Positions 26,315-33,538 of a stretch of 64,000 nt of DNA are shown here, piece after piece (positions within the stretch are counted from its first letter, which is position 1; each line of letters begins with the position of its first letter). The position numbers were made by a program, and so were the translations under genes. The notes beneath the pieces are model-generated. The model saw nothing but the letters and a program-made list of their open reading frames with translations, searched no databases and was not told the origin of the DNA. The stretch lies in the NCBI GenBank assembly GCA_017993055.1, contig JAGONM010000003.1, positions 1 to 64,000 on the forward strand, written 5' to 3'. Origin of the DNA: Armatimonadota bacterium (GTDB lineage Bacteria; Armatimonadota; UBA5829; DTJY01).

Positions 26315-26451
26315 TCAACCCCTTTCGTTGTGGTGAGAGTAATGCTCGTCATCGCTAGAGACAAGCACTTTCACCGCTCCGCTCGGGTTGGTTGTCTGAC
26401 GGGTTGCGTTCTGCGACCCTAAGCTGCCACCGGTTCCCGGCCTAAATTGTA
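26315..26451 (-). other. Structured leader upstream of the short peptide gene
   Basis: On the minus strand a TACAAT -10 (26446-26451) without a good -35 is followed by about 130 bases with several short helices: GCCGG-GAA-CCGG, GGGTCGC-AGAAC-GCAACCC with one mismatch, and AGACAA pairing with TTGTCT. A GTG-started 19-codon frame (26315-26374) ends eight bases before the peptide ATG but has a poorly spaced ribosome-binding site. I could not match the pattern to cyclic di-GMP class I or other riboswitch consensus sequences known to me. Confidence 0.35.
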
Positions 26452-26452
26452 A

Positions 26453-27103
26453 TCATTCCTCCGCTGCCACACCGAGCCTTCGGTTGACAGCGTCCAGCGT
26501 AGCATTCACCACCGCTTTCCACAAATCCTGCTTGACAATGGCTGAGCCTGTTAGGTACTCCTCACCCCGGGGGGTGATCATGTTTACAAGCGCCAGCACT
26601 ATGTTCTTACCCAAAAGCGTGACTGACCAATCAAGGTCTTCCACAACAAGCGTTCCCTCTGTGCCGCGGCACTGCTCAAGTGCCTCGAGAGTCGCTGTCG
26701 CCACCAGGCGGTATTGACTCTGACTCGAGCTGTGGCCGACGGCGTTTCCGGTGTAGACGTCCCCGTTTCGGCTGAGTCTGACGGTTGCCTCGGCTCGGGT
26801 GCCGTTGAGGGATATTGCCACATCGGAGAACTTGAGGCGCGATTCGTTGAATCGGAACTGCCTGCCGCTCTGAGTCTGGGCGACGCTGACGACCTTGTGG
26901 TCCAGTTCCAAGCCGTACTGGGCCATCAGCGCCGACTCGACGTCGCGTACGATCTGTTTCGGCGCTCTGTCTCCGTCGGCCAGTACGTGCAGTTCCTCTA
27001 CCGAGCCGTCGCTAGCCGGCACCGCGCGAACCGATATGATGCCCTTGAGAGAGCCGATGATCGCTTCGATGTCCGCTGCAGATACTCGTACGGGTGCATC
27101 CAT
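26453..27103 (-). CDS. Hypothetical protein upstream of the HD-GYP cluster
   Basis: A 216-residue soluble protein. Residues 1-75 ('ADIEAIIGSLKGIISVRAV', 'EELHVLADGDRAPKQIVRDVESALMAQYG') look like a small alpha/beta fold, and the C-terminal half ('YRLVATATLEALEQC', 'SAIVKQDLWKAVVNATLDAVNRRL') forms a second alpha/beta segment. I do not recognise a named family. No signal peptide or membrane segment. The ATG follows a strong GGAGGGG site. It sits 23 bases after pheT and before the peptide gene, so it may be the end of the translation operon or the first gene of the HD-GYP cluster. Confidence 0.65.
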   Translation of the reverse strand: MDAPVRVSAADIEAIIGSLKGIISVRAVPASDGSVEELHVLADGDRAPKQIVRDVESALMAQYGLELDHKVVSVAQTQSGRQFRFNESRLKFSDVAISLNGTRAEATVRLSRNGDVYTGNAVGHSSSQSQYRLVATATLEALEQCRGTEGTLVVEDLDWSVTLLGKNIVLALVNMITPRGEEYLTGSAIVKQDLWKAVVNATLDAVNRRLGVAAEE

Positions 27104-27126
27104 TTCTACCCCTCCCGAGTCTCAAC

Positions 27127-29157
27127 CTAACGGAACGATGCAGCCAATTCCCCGGCAAGCACCTTCCTGATGCAATCCAGGCGTTCATCCACTTCTTCAT
27201 CGCGAAGAGTGCGTTCGTTCGAGCGAAACACGATGTTGAAGGCCAGACTCTTATGTCCGGCGGGCAGCGGCTGCCCCTGATAGAGATCAAACAAGGTCGC
27301 GCTCTCAAGCAATTCGCCGGCCTGCGCGATGATGATGTCGCTGACCTGCTTGTAGGTGACGTCGTCCGCGACGACGACCGCCAGATCCCGGGCGCTGGAT
27401 GGGTACCTGGAGACCGGCGCGTACTTTCTGCCGCTCGATATCAGGCCCATGATGGGTTCGGCATTTAGTTCGAATGCGCACACCCTGCCTGAAAGGTCGT
27501 ACTCGGCCGCTCTATCGGAGCTGATCTCGCCGATCACGCCCAGTTCGGTCCCGCCGGCCAGCACTACGGCCGATCTGTTCGGGTGGAATCCGGGCGCGGC
27601 CTTTGGGACATAGGCGATGTCATCAATGCCGATTCGTCCGAGCAGCGCTTCGAGAACTCCCTTGCACGCATGATAGTCCGCAACGAGGGAGCCCTTCTCC
27701 ACGTTCCACGGCTTCTCCCACATGCTGCCTGTGATCGCGGCCGCGATGCTTCGGCGCTCCACTACGGCGGAGTCGCCCTCGGGCTCGAAGACGTGACCCA
27801 CCTCGAACACCCCCAGATCCTTTGAGCCTCTGCCGGAATTGTAGGACAGGACGCGAAGCAGGTTCGGTATGAGATGGCATCTGAGACAGCATAGTTCGTC
27901 GCTGAGAGCATTCCTTACCGAAACCTGTCCGTCCCCCCCGGGTTCGGTGGGCACCATCGTGTTCGTGACGACCTCCTGCAGGCCGCAGGATATCAGCAGT
28001 TCCGTGACCCGTTTCTGAAACTTGCCCTGGGCGCTGTCCGATCCCTGCATCGTGCGGCCGGTCGGAAGAGTCTCAGGGATGTTCTCATATCCGTGGACTC
28101 TACCCACCTCCTCGATTAGGTCAACCTCCCGTGCGATGTCTGGACGGAAGGTCGGGACCGTGATACGGAAGTCGTCGGCCTTGCTGACCCCCATGCCGAG
28201 CCTGGAGAGGTACTCGAACATCAGGTTGTCCTCGATGTCCATGCCGAGCATCATCCGAGCCCGGTCCGGACGGAGGGTGAGTTCCGTCGGGCAGATCCGA
28301 TCCGGGTATGCGTCAATGACCCCCCGGGCGATCTCGCCGCCACCCGTCTCTTGGATGAGCGCCGATACCCTGTCCAGTGCCCTGATGGTCAGTTCAGGGT
28401 CCACGCCGCGCTCGAAACGATACGAGGCCTCCGTGGACATCCCGAGTTTGCGAGCGGTGCGCCTGATCGAGAGTCTGTTGAAGTGCGCGGACTCGAGGAG
28501 CAGATTCGTCGTGCGTTCGCTGACCTCCGAATCGAGGCCGCCCATCACTCCCGCAATGGCGACGGCATGTTTCGGGTCGGCGATCACCAGAACATCTTCG
28601 TCCAGGGTCCGCTCTTCACCGTCTATGGTAACGATCCGCTCGCCCGCCTTGGCCTGGCGCACGATGATTCTGTGATCTGCTAGCAAGTCGTAGTCGAATG
28701 CGTGGAGCGGCTGGCCGAGTTCGAGAAGCACGTAGTTCGTCGCGTCGACGACGTTGTTGATCGGCCGCATGCCCGCCGCGAGAAGTCTCCTCTGCATCCA
28801 CACTGGCGAATCGGTTATGGTGATGCCGGTCAGAATCCGCGCTGAGTACCTGGGGCAGCTAACTGGGCTCAGGATCTCAACCGAGGCCAGGCTCGATGCG
28901 CCAGTGTCGCTCTCGTCCAGCGAGGGGCAGGGCGCATTCAGTGGAAGGTCGAGAAGTGCCGATACCTCTCTCGCTACGCCGAGCACCGAGAGCAGGTCTG
29001 ATCGGTTTGGCGTGACGTAGGTGACTAAGACCGCGTCGCCGTCCGTTTCGCGAATCTCCTCCACTTCCAACCCCGCCATTGTGAGCCGATCAGCAAGCTC
29101 TTCAATATCAGAGTGGAAAGCAACGTATTCTCTTAACCATGAAACTGGTACCAGCAC
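27127..29157 (-). CDS. pheT: Phenylalanyl-tRNA synthetase beta chain (short form)
   Basis: A 676-residue PheT, about 120 residues shorter than the common form. After 'LTMAGLEVEEI' (near residue 35) the sequence passes almost directly to 'TPNRSDLLSVLGVAREV', so the EMAP/OB-fold tRNA-binding insert is missing. The B3/B4 domain with 'INNVVDATNYVLLELGQPLHAFDYD', the B5 and core domains, and the C-terminal ferredoxin-like anticodon domain ('SRYPSSARDLAVVVADDVTY') are present. It pairs with PheS to charge tRNA(Phe). GTG start after AAGGGA, 31 bases after pheS. Confidence 0.95.
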   Translation of the reverse strand: MLVPVSWLREYVAFHSDIEELADRLTMAGLEVEEIRETDGDAVLVTYVTPNRSDLLSVLGVAREVSALLDLPLNAPCPSLDESDTGASSLASVEILSPVSCPRYSARILTGITITDSPVWMQRRLLAAGMRPINNVVDATNYVLLELGQPLHAFDYDLLADHRIIVRQAKAGERIVTIDGEERTLDEDVLVIADPKHAVAIAGVMGGLDSEVSERTTNLLLESAHFNRLSIRRTARKLGMSTEASYRFERGVDPELTIRALDRVSALIQETGGGEIARGVIDAYPDRICPTELTLRPDRARMMLGMDIEDNLMFEYLSRLGMGVSKADDFRITVPTFRPDIAREVDLIEEVGRVHGYENIPETLPTGRTMQGSDSAQGKFQKRVTELLISCGLQEVVTNTMVPTEPGGDGQVSVRNALSDELCCLRCHLIPNLLRVLSYNSGRGSKDLGVFEVGHVFEPEGDSAVVERRSIAAAITGSMWEKPWNVEKGSLVADYHACKGVLEALLGRIGIDDIAYVPKAAPGFHPNRSAVVLAGGTELGVIGEISSDRAAEYDLSGRVCAFELNAEPIMGLISSGRKYAPVSRYPSSARDLAVVVADDVTYKQVSDIIIAQAGELLESATLFDLYQGQPLPAGHKSLAFNIVFRSNERTLRDEEVDERLDCIRKVLAGELAASFR

Positions 29158-29188
29158 GTCCGAGGTCCCTTCAAATGCGGCACGAAGG

Positions 29189-30238
29189 TCAGAACTGCTT
29201 CAAGAAACGCACGTCGTTCTCAAGAAAGAGACGCAAGTCGTCAATGGCATGCACGAGCATCGGCATCCTTTCGATGCCGAGGCCGAAGGCAAAGCCGGTG
29301 TATCTCTCAGAGTCGTACCCGAAGCGCTCCAGAATACTGGGGTGTATCATCCCAGCGCCTCCGAGCTCCAGCCATCCGCTGGACTTGCACAGGCTGCATC
29401 CTGCACCCTTGCACATCACGCAACTGATGGCGACTTCCGCTCCCGGCTCTACGAACGGGAAGAAGTCGGGTCTGAACCGCACGCGGGTGTCATCGCCGAA
29501 CATCTCACGGGCGAAGTGGGCTAGGGTGCCCTTCAAGTCGGCCATCGTGATGCCCTCATCGACGGTGAAACAGTCAACCTGCTGGAACGTATGCGAGTGC
29601 GTAGCGTCCACTGCTTCATACCGAAAACAGCGGCCGACCGTCGCGATTCTCAGCGGCGGTTGGCGAGTCTCGAAGACCCGGCCCTGAAGTGCCGTGGTCT
29701 GCGTCCTGAGCAGAAGGTCGTCCGTTATGTAGAACGACATCTGTTCGTCCATAGCGGGGTGGTCTTCGGGGTAGTTGAGTGAGTCGAAGTTGTATCGGTA
29801 CTGCTCCAGTTCCGGACTCTCAAGCACCTCATAGCCAAGCCCGATGAATATCTCCTTGACTCGTTCGATTGTGGTTGTGAGGAGGTGGCGTCTGCCGACT
29901 CTGAACATCCGTCCCGGCAGTGTGACATCGAGCGACTCCTGCGCGAGACGACGGCCCTCTTCGTCTGCTCGGATGGACTCGCCTTTCGCGGCCAGCCTTC
30001 CCTCCAGGTGGGTGCGAAGCTCGTTGGTCCTTCTGCCGAACTCAGGTCTCTGTTCGGCGGGAACCTCTCCTACCGAGCGCAACAACTCGGTCACCAAGCC
30101 CTTGCGCCCGAGATACTTGACCTGGACGTCATTCACGTCCGCGGACGTCGCGACCGCATCTATGGCTCGCTCCGCTTCGATCCGCAGAGAAGTCAGTTTC
30201 TCTTGTAGTGATACTGCCTCGTGCGTCATCCCAGGCAT
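29189..30238 (-). CDS. pheS: Phenylalanyl-tRNA synthetase alpha chain
   Basis: A 349-residue class II synthetase subunit that holds the active site. An N-terminal coiled coil (to about residue 95, 'VKYLGRKGLVTELLRSVGEVP') is followed by motif 2 'GRCFRYEAVDATHSHTFQQVD' and motif 3 'AFGLGIERMPML'. A Cys-rich 'SCVMCKGAGCSLCKSSGW' loop is the usual insertion in many PheS proteins. It is the fifth gene of thrS-infC-rpmI-rplT-pheS-pheT. ATG 30238 is the outer start; an ATG three codons later is also possible. Confidence 0.96.
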   Translation of the reverse strand: MPGMTHEAVSLQEKLTSLRIEAERAIDAVATSADVNDVQVKYLGRKGLVTELLRSVGEVPAEQRPEFGRRTNELRTHLEGRLAAKGESIRADEEGRRLAQESLDVTLPGRMFRVGRRHLLTTTIERVKEIFIGLGYEVLESPELEQYRYNFDSLNYPEDHPAMDEQMSFYITDDLLLRTQTTALQGRVFETRQPPLRIATVGRCFRYEAVDATHSHTFQQVDCFTVDEGITMADLKGTLAHFAREMFGDDTRVRFRPDFFPFVEPGAEVAISCVMCKGAGCSLCKSSGWLELGGAGMIHPSILERFGYDSERYTGFAFGLGIERMPMLVHAIDDLRLFLENDVRFLKQF

Positions 30239-30282
30239 GCTAGTCGTGTCTTCCGTCCAAGAGTTGGCGCCGGTTTCCGTGA

Positions 30283-30639
30283 TCAGGCTGCCGGCTGCTG
30301 AACCTTCTGCACCAGGTCGGCGAAACCTGCACGGTCGTTCACCGCCATGTCCGCGAGCACCTTGCGGTCAATCTCAATCCCGGCCTTCGTCAGGCCCTCG
30401 ATGAACCGGCTGTACGTGATGCCCTCCTGCCGCGCAGCCGCGTTAATGCGAGCGATCCACAGGCGGCGAAACTCCCGCTTGCGGTTCCGTCGGTCCCTGT
30501 ATGCATACTGAAGCGCGTGCGCTACTGCTTCATTTGCCGTCTTGAACAGATGACTTCTGTTTCCCCAAGATCCCTTGGCACGGTCAATGACCTTCTTATG
30601 CCTCTTATGGGTCATAATCCCACGCTTGACTCGTGGCAT
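30283..30639 (-). CDS. rplT: 50S ribosomal protein L20
   Basis: A 118-residue L20 of normal length, beginning '[18 protein letters not shown]' with the long basic N-terminal helix and ending in the globular 23S-binding domain. L20 is needed early in large-subunit assembly and in several bacteria represses its own operon by binding the mRNA. It is 82 bases downstream of rpmI, and the structured region before rpmI is a candidate target. Confidence 0.97.
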   Translation of the reverse strand: MPRVKRGIMTHKRHKKVIDRAKGSWGNRSHLFKTANEAVAHALQYAYRDRRNRKREFRRLWIARINAAARQEGITYSRFIEGLTKAGIEIDRKVLADMAVNDRAGFADLVQKVQQPAA

Positions 30640-30721
30640 CCGACTGTCTCCTTTCGAAAACGCCTCTCGAACACGCTTAGGCCCGAAGGACTTGCCCGCG
30701 TTGAGCGGCGCGAAAAGCTCC

Positions 30722-30925
30722 TCAGGCGCTGGTCCCGGGCATCATACGGCGCACTCTGCGGCGGTCGCCGGTCGGTATCGTGGTCTCCAGACCCAGACTC
30801 CGCCTGCGGGCAGCGCACTTCTTCATCATAAGATGACCCTTCCCGGAACTCCGGTGCATGAGCTTCCCGGTGCCGGTAAGGGTAAACCGCTTCGCTGCGG
30901 CCTTCTTCGTCTTCATCTTGGGCAT
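30722..30925 (-). CDS. rpmI: 50S ribosomal protein L35
   Basis: A 67-residue, very basic L35 beginning '[21 protein letters not shown]', normal length. The ATG follows AAGGA at good spacing. The 106-base gap from infC contains three hairpins with an alternative pairing (30949-31021). Conserved neighbour of infC and rplT. Confidence 0.96.
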   Translation of the reverse strand: MPKMKTKKAAAKRFTLTGTGKLMHRSSGKGHLMMKKCAARRRSLGLETTIPTGDRRRVRRMMPGTSA

Positions 30926-30948
30926 TCGACGTTCCTTTCAAGAAACAC

Positions 30949-31021
30949 CTTGCCACGAGGCTGCCTCGTGCTTGCCCGTGGCAAGATAACTATTCTCGGC
31001 TGTAGTCCCCATCAGGGGAAC
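30949..31021 (-). promoter_or_regulatory. Hairpin leader before rpmI with two alternative folds
   Basis: Hairpin 1: 30954-30960 with 30964-30970, CACGAGG/CCTCGTG, 3-base loop. Hairpin 2: 30971-30976 with 30980-30985, CTTGCC/GGCAAG, 3-base loop. Alternative: CTTGCCACG at 30949-30957 pairs perfectly with CGTGGCAAG at 30977-30985, which breaks both. A third hairpin (GTCCCC/GGGGA-C, 31005-31021) lies further upstream. The position between infC and rpmI is where L20 binds and represses in E. coli, so an L20-responsive switch is the likely role. Confidence 0.55.
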
Positions 31022-31031
31022 AGAGACTCCG

Positions 31032-31547
31032 TCAACTCTTGGGGCTTAGGATCATCGTCATCGCGCGGCCCTCGATTGCGGGCGGCTTCTCGACGCTGGC
31101 AATCTCCGCTGTTGCTTCCACGATGCGGTCCATCGCCCTGCGGGCGATCTCCGGGTGTGTGATCTCCCTGCTCTTGAACTGTATGGTGACTTTCACCTTG
31201 TCCCCGTCACCAAGGAAGTTCAGAGCATGCTTCATCTTGAACTGGAAATCGTGTTCATCGGTCCCGGGCCTCATCTTCACTGTCTTCATCTCGGAGACGT
31301 GATGTTTCTTGCGGGCGTCCCGGTCGCGCTTTCCCTGCTCGTACTTGTGCTTGCCGTAGTCCATGATCTTGCACACGGGAGGAACGGCGGTCGGGGAGAC
31401 TTCGATAAGGTCTAGACCCCTCTCCCTGGCAAGTGCTAACGCCTCGCGGACCGGTAGGACGCCGAGCTGTTCCCCCTCGTCATCCACCAGCCGGCACTCG
31501 CGTACGCGGATGCGCTCATTCACCCTGAGATCTCTGTTTATATGCAC
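31032..31547 (-). CDS. infC: Translation initiation factor IF-3
   Basis: A 171-residue IF-3 (169 if the second start is used). The N-domain 'INRDLRVNERIRVRECRLVDDEGEQLGV' and C-domain from about residue 85 ('EMKTVKMRPGTDEHDFQFK') are both complete. IF-3 keeps 30S subunits free and checks start codons. The frame gives GTG at 31547, but GAGGTGA sits directly against it; the codon at the spacing used by other genes here is ATA at 31541. Rare infC start codons are known from other bacteria and allow IF-3 to repress itself. It has its own promoter at 31636-31664. Confidence 0.95.
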   Translation of the reverse strand: MHINRDLRVNERIRVRECRLVDDEGEQLGVLPVREALALARERGLDLIEVSPTAVPPVCKIMDYGKHKYEQGKRDRDARKKHHVSEMKTVKMRPGTDEHDFQFKMKHALNFLGDGDKVKVTIQFKSREITHPEIARRAMDRIVEATAEIASVEKPPAIEGRAMTMILSPKS

Positions 31548-31635
31548 TCACCTCGCACAAGATTGACCGCAGGCAATACGTCGCGTGGAGAATGCCGCGC
31601 GCCCTGAGGTCCGATGCTTCCCAAATCTGACCGAC

Positions 31636-31664
31636 AGTATATCAGAAGGTCATCAGTCTGTCAA
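31636..31664 (-). promoter_or_regulatory. Strong sigma-70-type promoter for infC-rpmI-rplT-pheST
   Basis: On the minus strand a perfect TTGACA (31659-31664) overlaps the last codons of thrS; a 17-base spacer leads to TATACT (31636-31641). Transcription would start near 31629 and leave a leader of about 80 bases before infC. Confidence 0.85.
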
Positions 31665-33362
31665 CTCTTTACGGATGAGTTCCATGAACTCCTCCGTTCG
31701 CATGGAGCCGAGGTCGCCTTTCTCTCTCTGCCTCACGGAGACGCTGCTCGATTCCTGTTCCCTATCGCCGACTACCAGCATGAACGGAACCTTCTGCATT
31801 TGGGCCTCGCGGATCTTGAAGCCCGTCTTCTCGTTCCGCTCATCAACGTCCGCCCTCATTCCCATCTCGCAAAGTTTCGATGCCAACCCGTGAGCGTATT
31901 CGTGATGCCGGTCCGCGATCGGGAGGATCACCGCCTGAGTCGGTGCGAGCCACAGAGGGAACGCCCCCGCGTACTCCTCGATGATGATTCCCATGAACCG
32001 CTCCATCGATCCGAGCGCCGCGCGGTGGATCATGACCGGACGATGCGCCTTCCCGTCGTCTCCGATGTACTCGCACTCGAACCGCTCGGGCATCGAGAAG
32101 TCGAGCTGGATCGTGCCGAGCTGCCACGAGCGCTTCATCGAGTCCGTTATGTGGAAGTCAATCTTCGGGCCGTAGAACGCGCCGTCGCCTGGATTGAGCT
32201 GGTACTCGATCCCCATCTTCTTGAGCGCCTCGTGGAGCGCCTTCTCTGCGGTCTCCCACATCTCGTCCGTGCCGATTGACTTCTCGGGCCGTGTGCTCAG
32301 TTCGATCCGGTACTCCGTGAATCCAAACTTGGCGTAGATCGTCTGGATCAGGTCCATAATCTTGATGATCTCGTCCTGAACCTGATCCGGCGTGCAGAAG
32401 ACGTGCGCGTCGTCCTGGGTAAACGAGCGGACGCGGAACAGCCCGTGCAGGACGCCCGATTTCTCGTGCCGGTGGACGTGCCCCAGCTCGGCGAACTTCA
32501 TCGGCAGGTCGCGGTACGAGCGCAGGTCGTTCTTGTAGATCAGTATCAGGCCCGGGCAGTTCATCGGCTTGACGGCGTACTTCTGCTCGTCGATGTCGAC
32601 GAAGTACATGTTCTCGCGGTAGGTGTCCCAGTGGCCGCTCTGATGCCAGAGCGCCTCGCTGAGGATCATCGGCGTGCGGACCTCACAGTAGCCGCGCTCG
32701 CGATGCATTCTCTGCCAGTACCCGAGCAGCTCATTGAAGACGATCATACCCTTCGGATGCCAGAACGGGAATCCCGGACCTTCGTCGTGGAAACTGAATA
32801 GATCGAGTTCGCGCCCGATCTTCCGGTGGTCGCGCTTCCGAGCCTCTTCGAGCCTGGCGAGATGCTCCTCGAGTTCGTCCTTCGTGGGGAACGCCGTGCC
32901 GTAGATGCGCTGGAGCATCGGGTTCTTCTCGCTGCCGCGCCAGTACGCGCCGGCGACGCTCAGCAGCTTGAACGCCTTGACCTTGCTGGTGTAGTTGACG
33001 TGCGGACCCCGGCAGAGGTCCGTGAAATCGCCCTCCTGGTAGACAGTGATGGTTTCGTCCTCGATCTCGCGGATCAGTTCGAGCTTGTACGGCTGATCGG
33101 CGAAGATCTTCTTGGCCTCTTCCCTGGTCACCTCGCGCCGGACCAGCGGGAGGTTCGCCTTGACGATCTCCTTCATCCGGGCCTCGATCTTCTCCAGGTC
33201 CTCGGGCGCGAAACCTACCGGCAGGTCGAAGTCGTAATAGAAGCCGTCCTCGATCGCCGGACCGATTCCGAGCTTGACCCCCGGGTAGAGGTCGGTCACT
33301 GCCTGCGCCATCACGTGCGAGGCGCTGTGTCTGAGCGTCATGATATCGGCATCTTCCACCAC
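31653..33362 (-). CDS. thrS: Threonyl-tRNA synthetase (without TGS domain)
   Basis: A 569-residue ThrRS that lacks the N-terminal TGS domain and starts almost at the editing domain: 'LRHSASHVMAQAV' and 'CRGPHVNY' are the editing-site motifs. The class II core has 'GFPFWHPKGMIVFNEL', 'MNCPGLILIYK' with the zinc cysteine, motif 2 near 'FRVRSFTQDDAHVFC' and motif 3 'HRAALGSMERFMGI'; the anticodon domain ends the protein. GTG 33362 is chosen: it follows AAGGAG and lies just inside the promoter at 33399-33428. The frame-opening TTG at 33428 would fall in the -35 box. Confidence 0.95.
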   Translation of the reverse strand: MVEDADIMTLRHSASHVMAQAVTDLYPGVKLGIGPAIEDGFYYDFDLPVGFAPEDLEKIEARMKEIVKANLPLVRREVTREEAKKIFADQPYKLELIREIEDETITVYQEGDFTDLCRGPHVNYTSKVKAFKLLSVAGAYWRGSEKNPMLQRIYGTAFPTKDELEEHLARLEEARKRDHRKIGRELDLFSFHDEGPGFPFWHPKGMIVFNELLGYWQRMHRERGYCEVRTPMILSEALWHQSGHWDTYRENMYFVDIDEQKYAVKPMNCPGLILIYKNDLRSYRDLPMKFAELGHVHRHEKSGVLHGLFRVRSFTQDDAHVFCTPDQVQDEIIKIMDLIQTIYAKFGFTEYRIELSTRPEKSIGTDEMWETAEKALHEALKKMGIEYQLNPGDGAFYGPKIDFHITDSMKRSWQLGTIQLDFSMPERFECEYIGDDGKAHRPVMIHRAALGSMERFMGIIIEEYAGAFPLWLAPTQAVILPIADRHHEYAHGLASKLCEMGMRADVDERNEKTGFKIREAQMQKVPFMLVVGDREQESSSVSVRQREKGDLGSMRTEEFMELIRKELTD

Positions 33363-33398
33363 GGTCGTCTCCTTCGTTGCTTCATGAACCAACGCCCT

Positions 33399-33428
33399 AT
33401 GATACCTGATTCCCGCGGCGCTTGGCAA
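33399..33428 (-). promoter_or_regulatory. Sigma-70-type promoter for thrS
   Basis: On the minus strand TTGCCA (33423-33428), an 18-base spacer and TATCAT (33399-33404). The first ten bases, TTGCCAAGCG, are identical to the lysC promoter. The short leader of about 30 bases leaves no room for a T-box. Confidence 0.7.
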
Positions 33429-33538
33429 ACCCTACCGAAGTTCGCTGGGAGTGCGGATTGACCCCGACGAAGGCTTTCCTGCCTTCTGCGTCGTATCTGT
33501 TCACTGAGACCGACTCCCGTTACACAGGTGATGACTCC

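Noticed and set aside
26315-26374. A GTG-started 19-codon frame just before the mini-peptide
   Set aside because: Its ribosome-binding site is only two bases from the GTG and the product has no recognisable feature; listed only as part of the leader.
26315-26451. Cyclic di-GMP class I riboswitch upstream of the HD-GYP cluster
   Set aside because: The conserved GCAAA and ACGCAAAGC segments and the tetraloop-receptor arrangement could not be found in order on either strand.
33363-33398. T-box before thrS
   Set aside because: Only about 30 bases lie between the predicted transcript start and the start codon.
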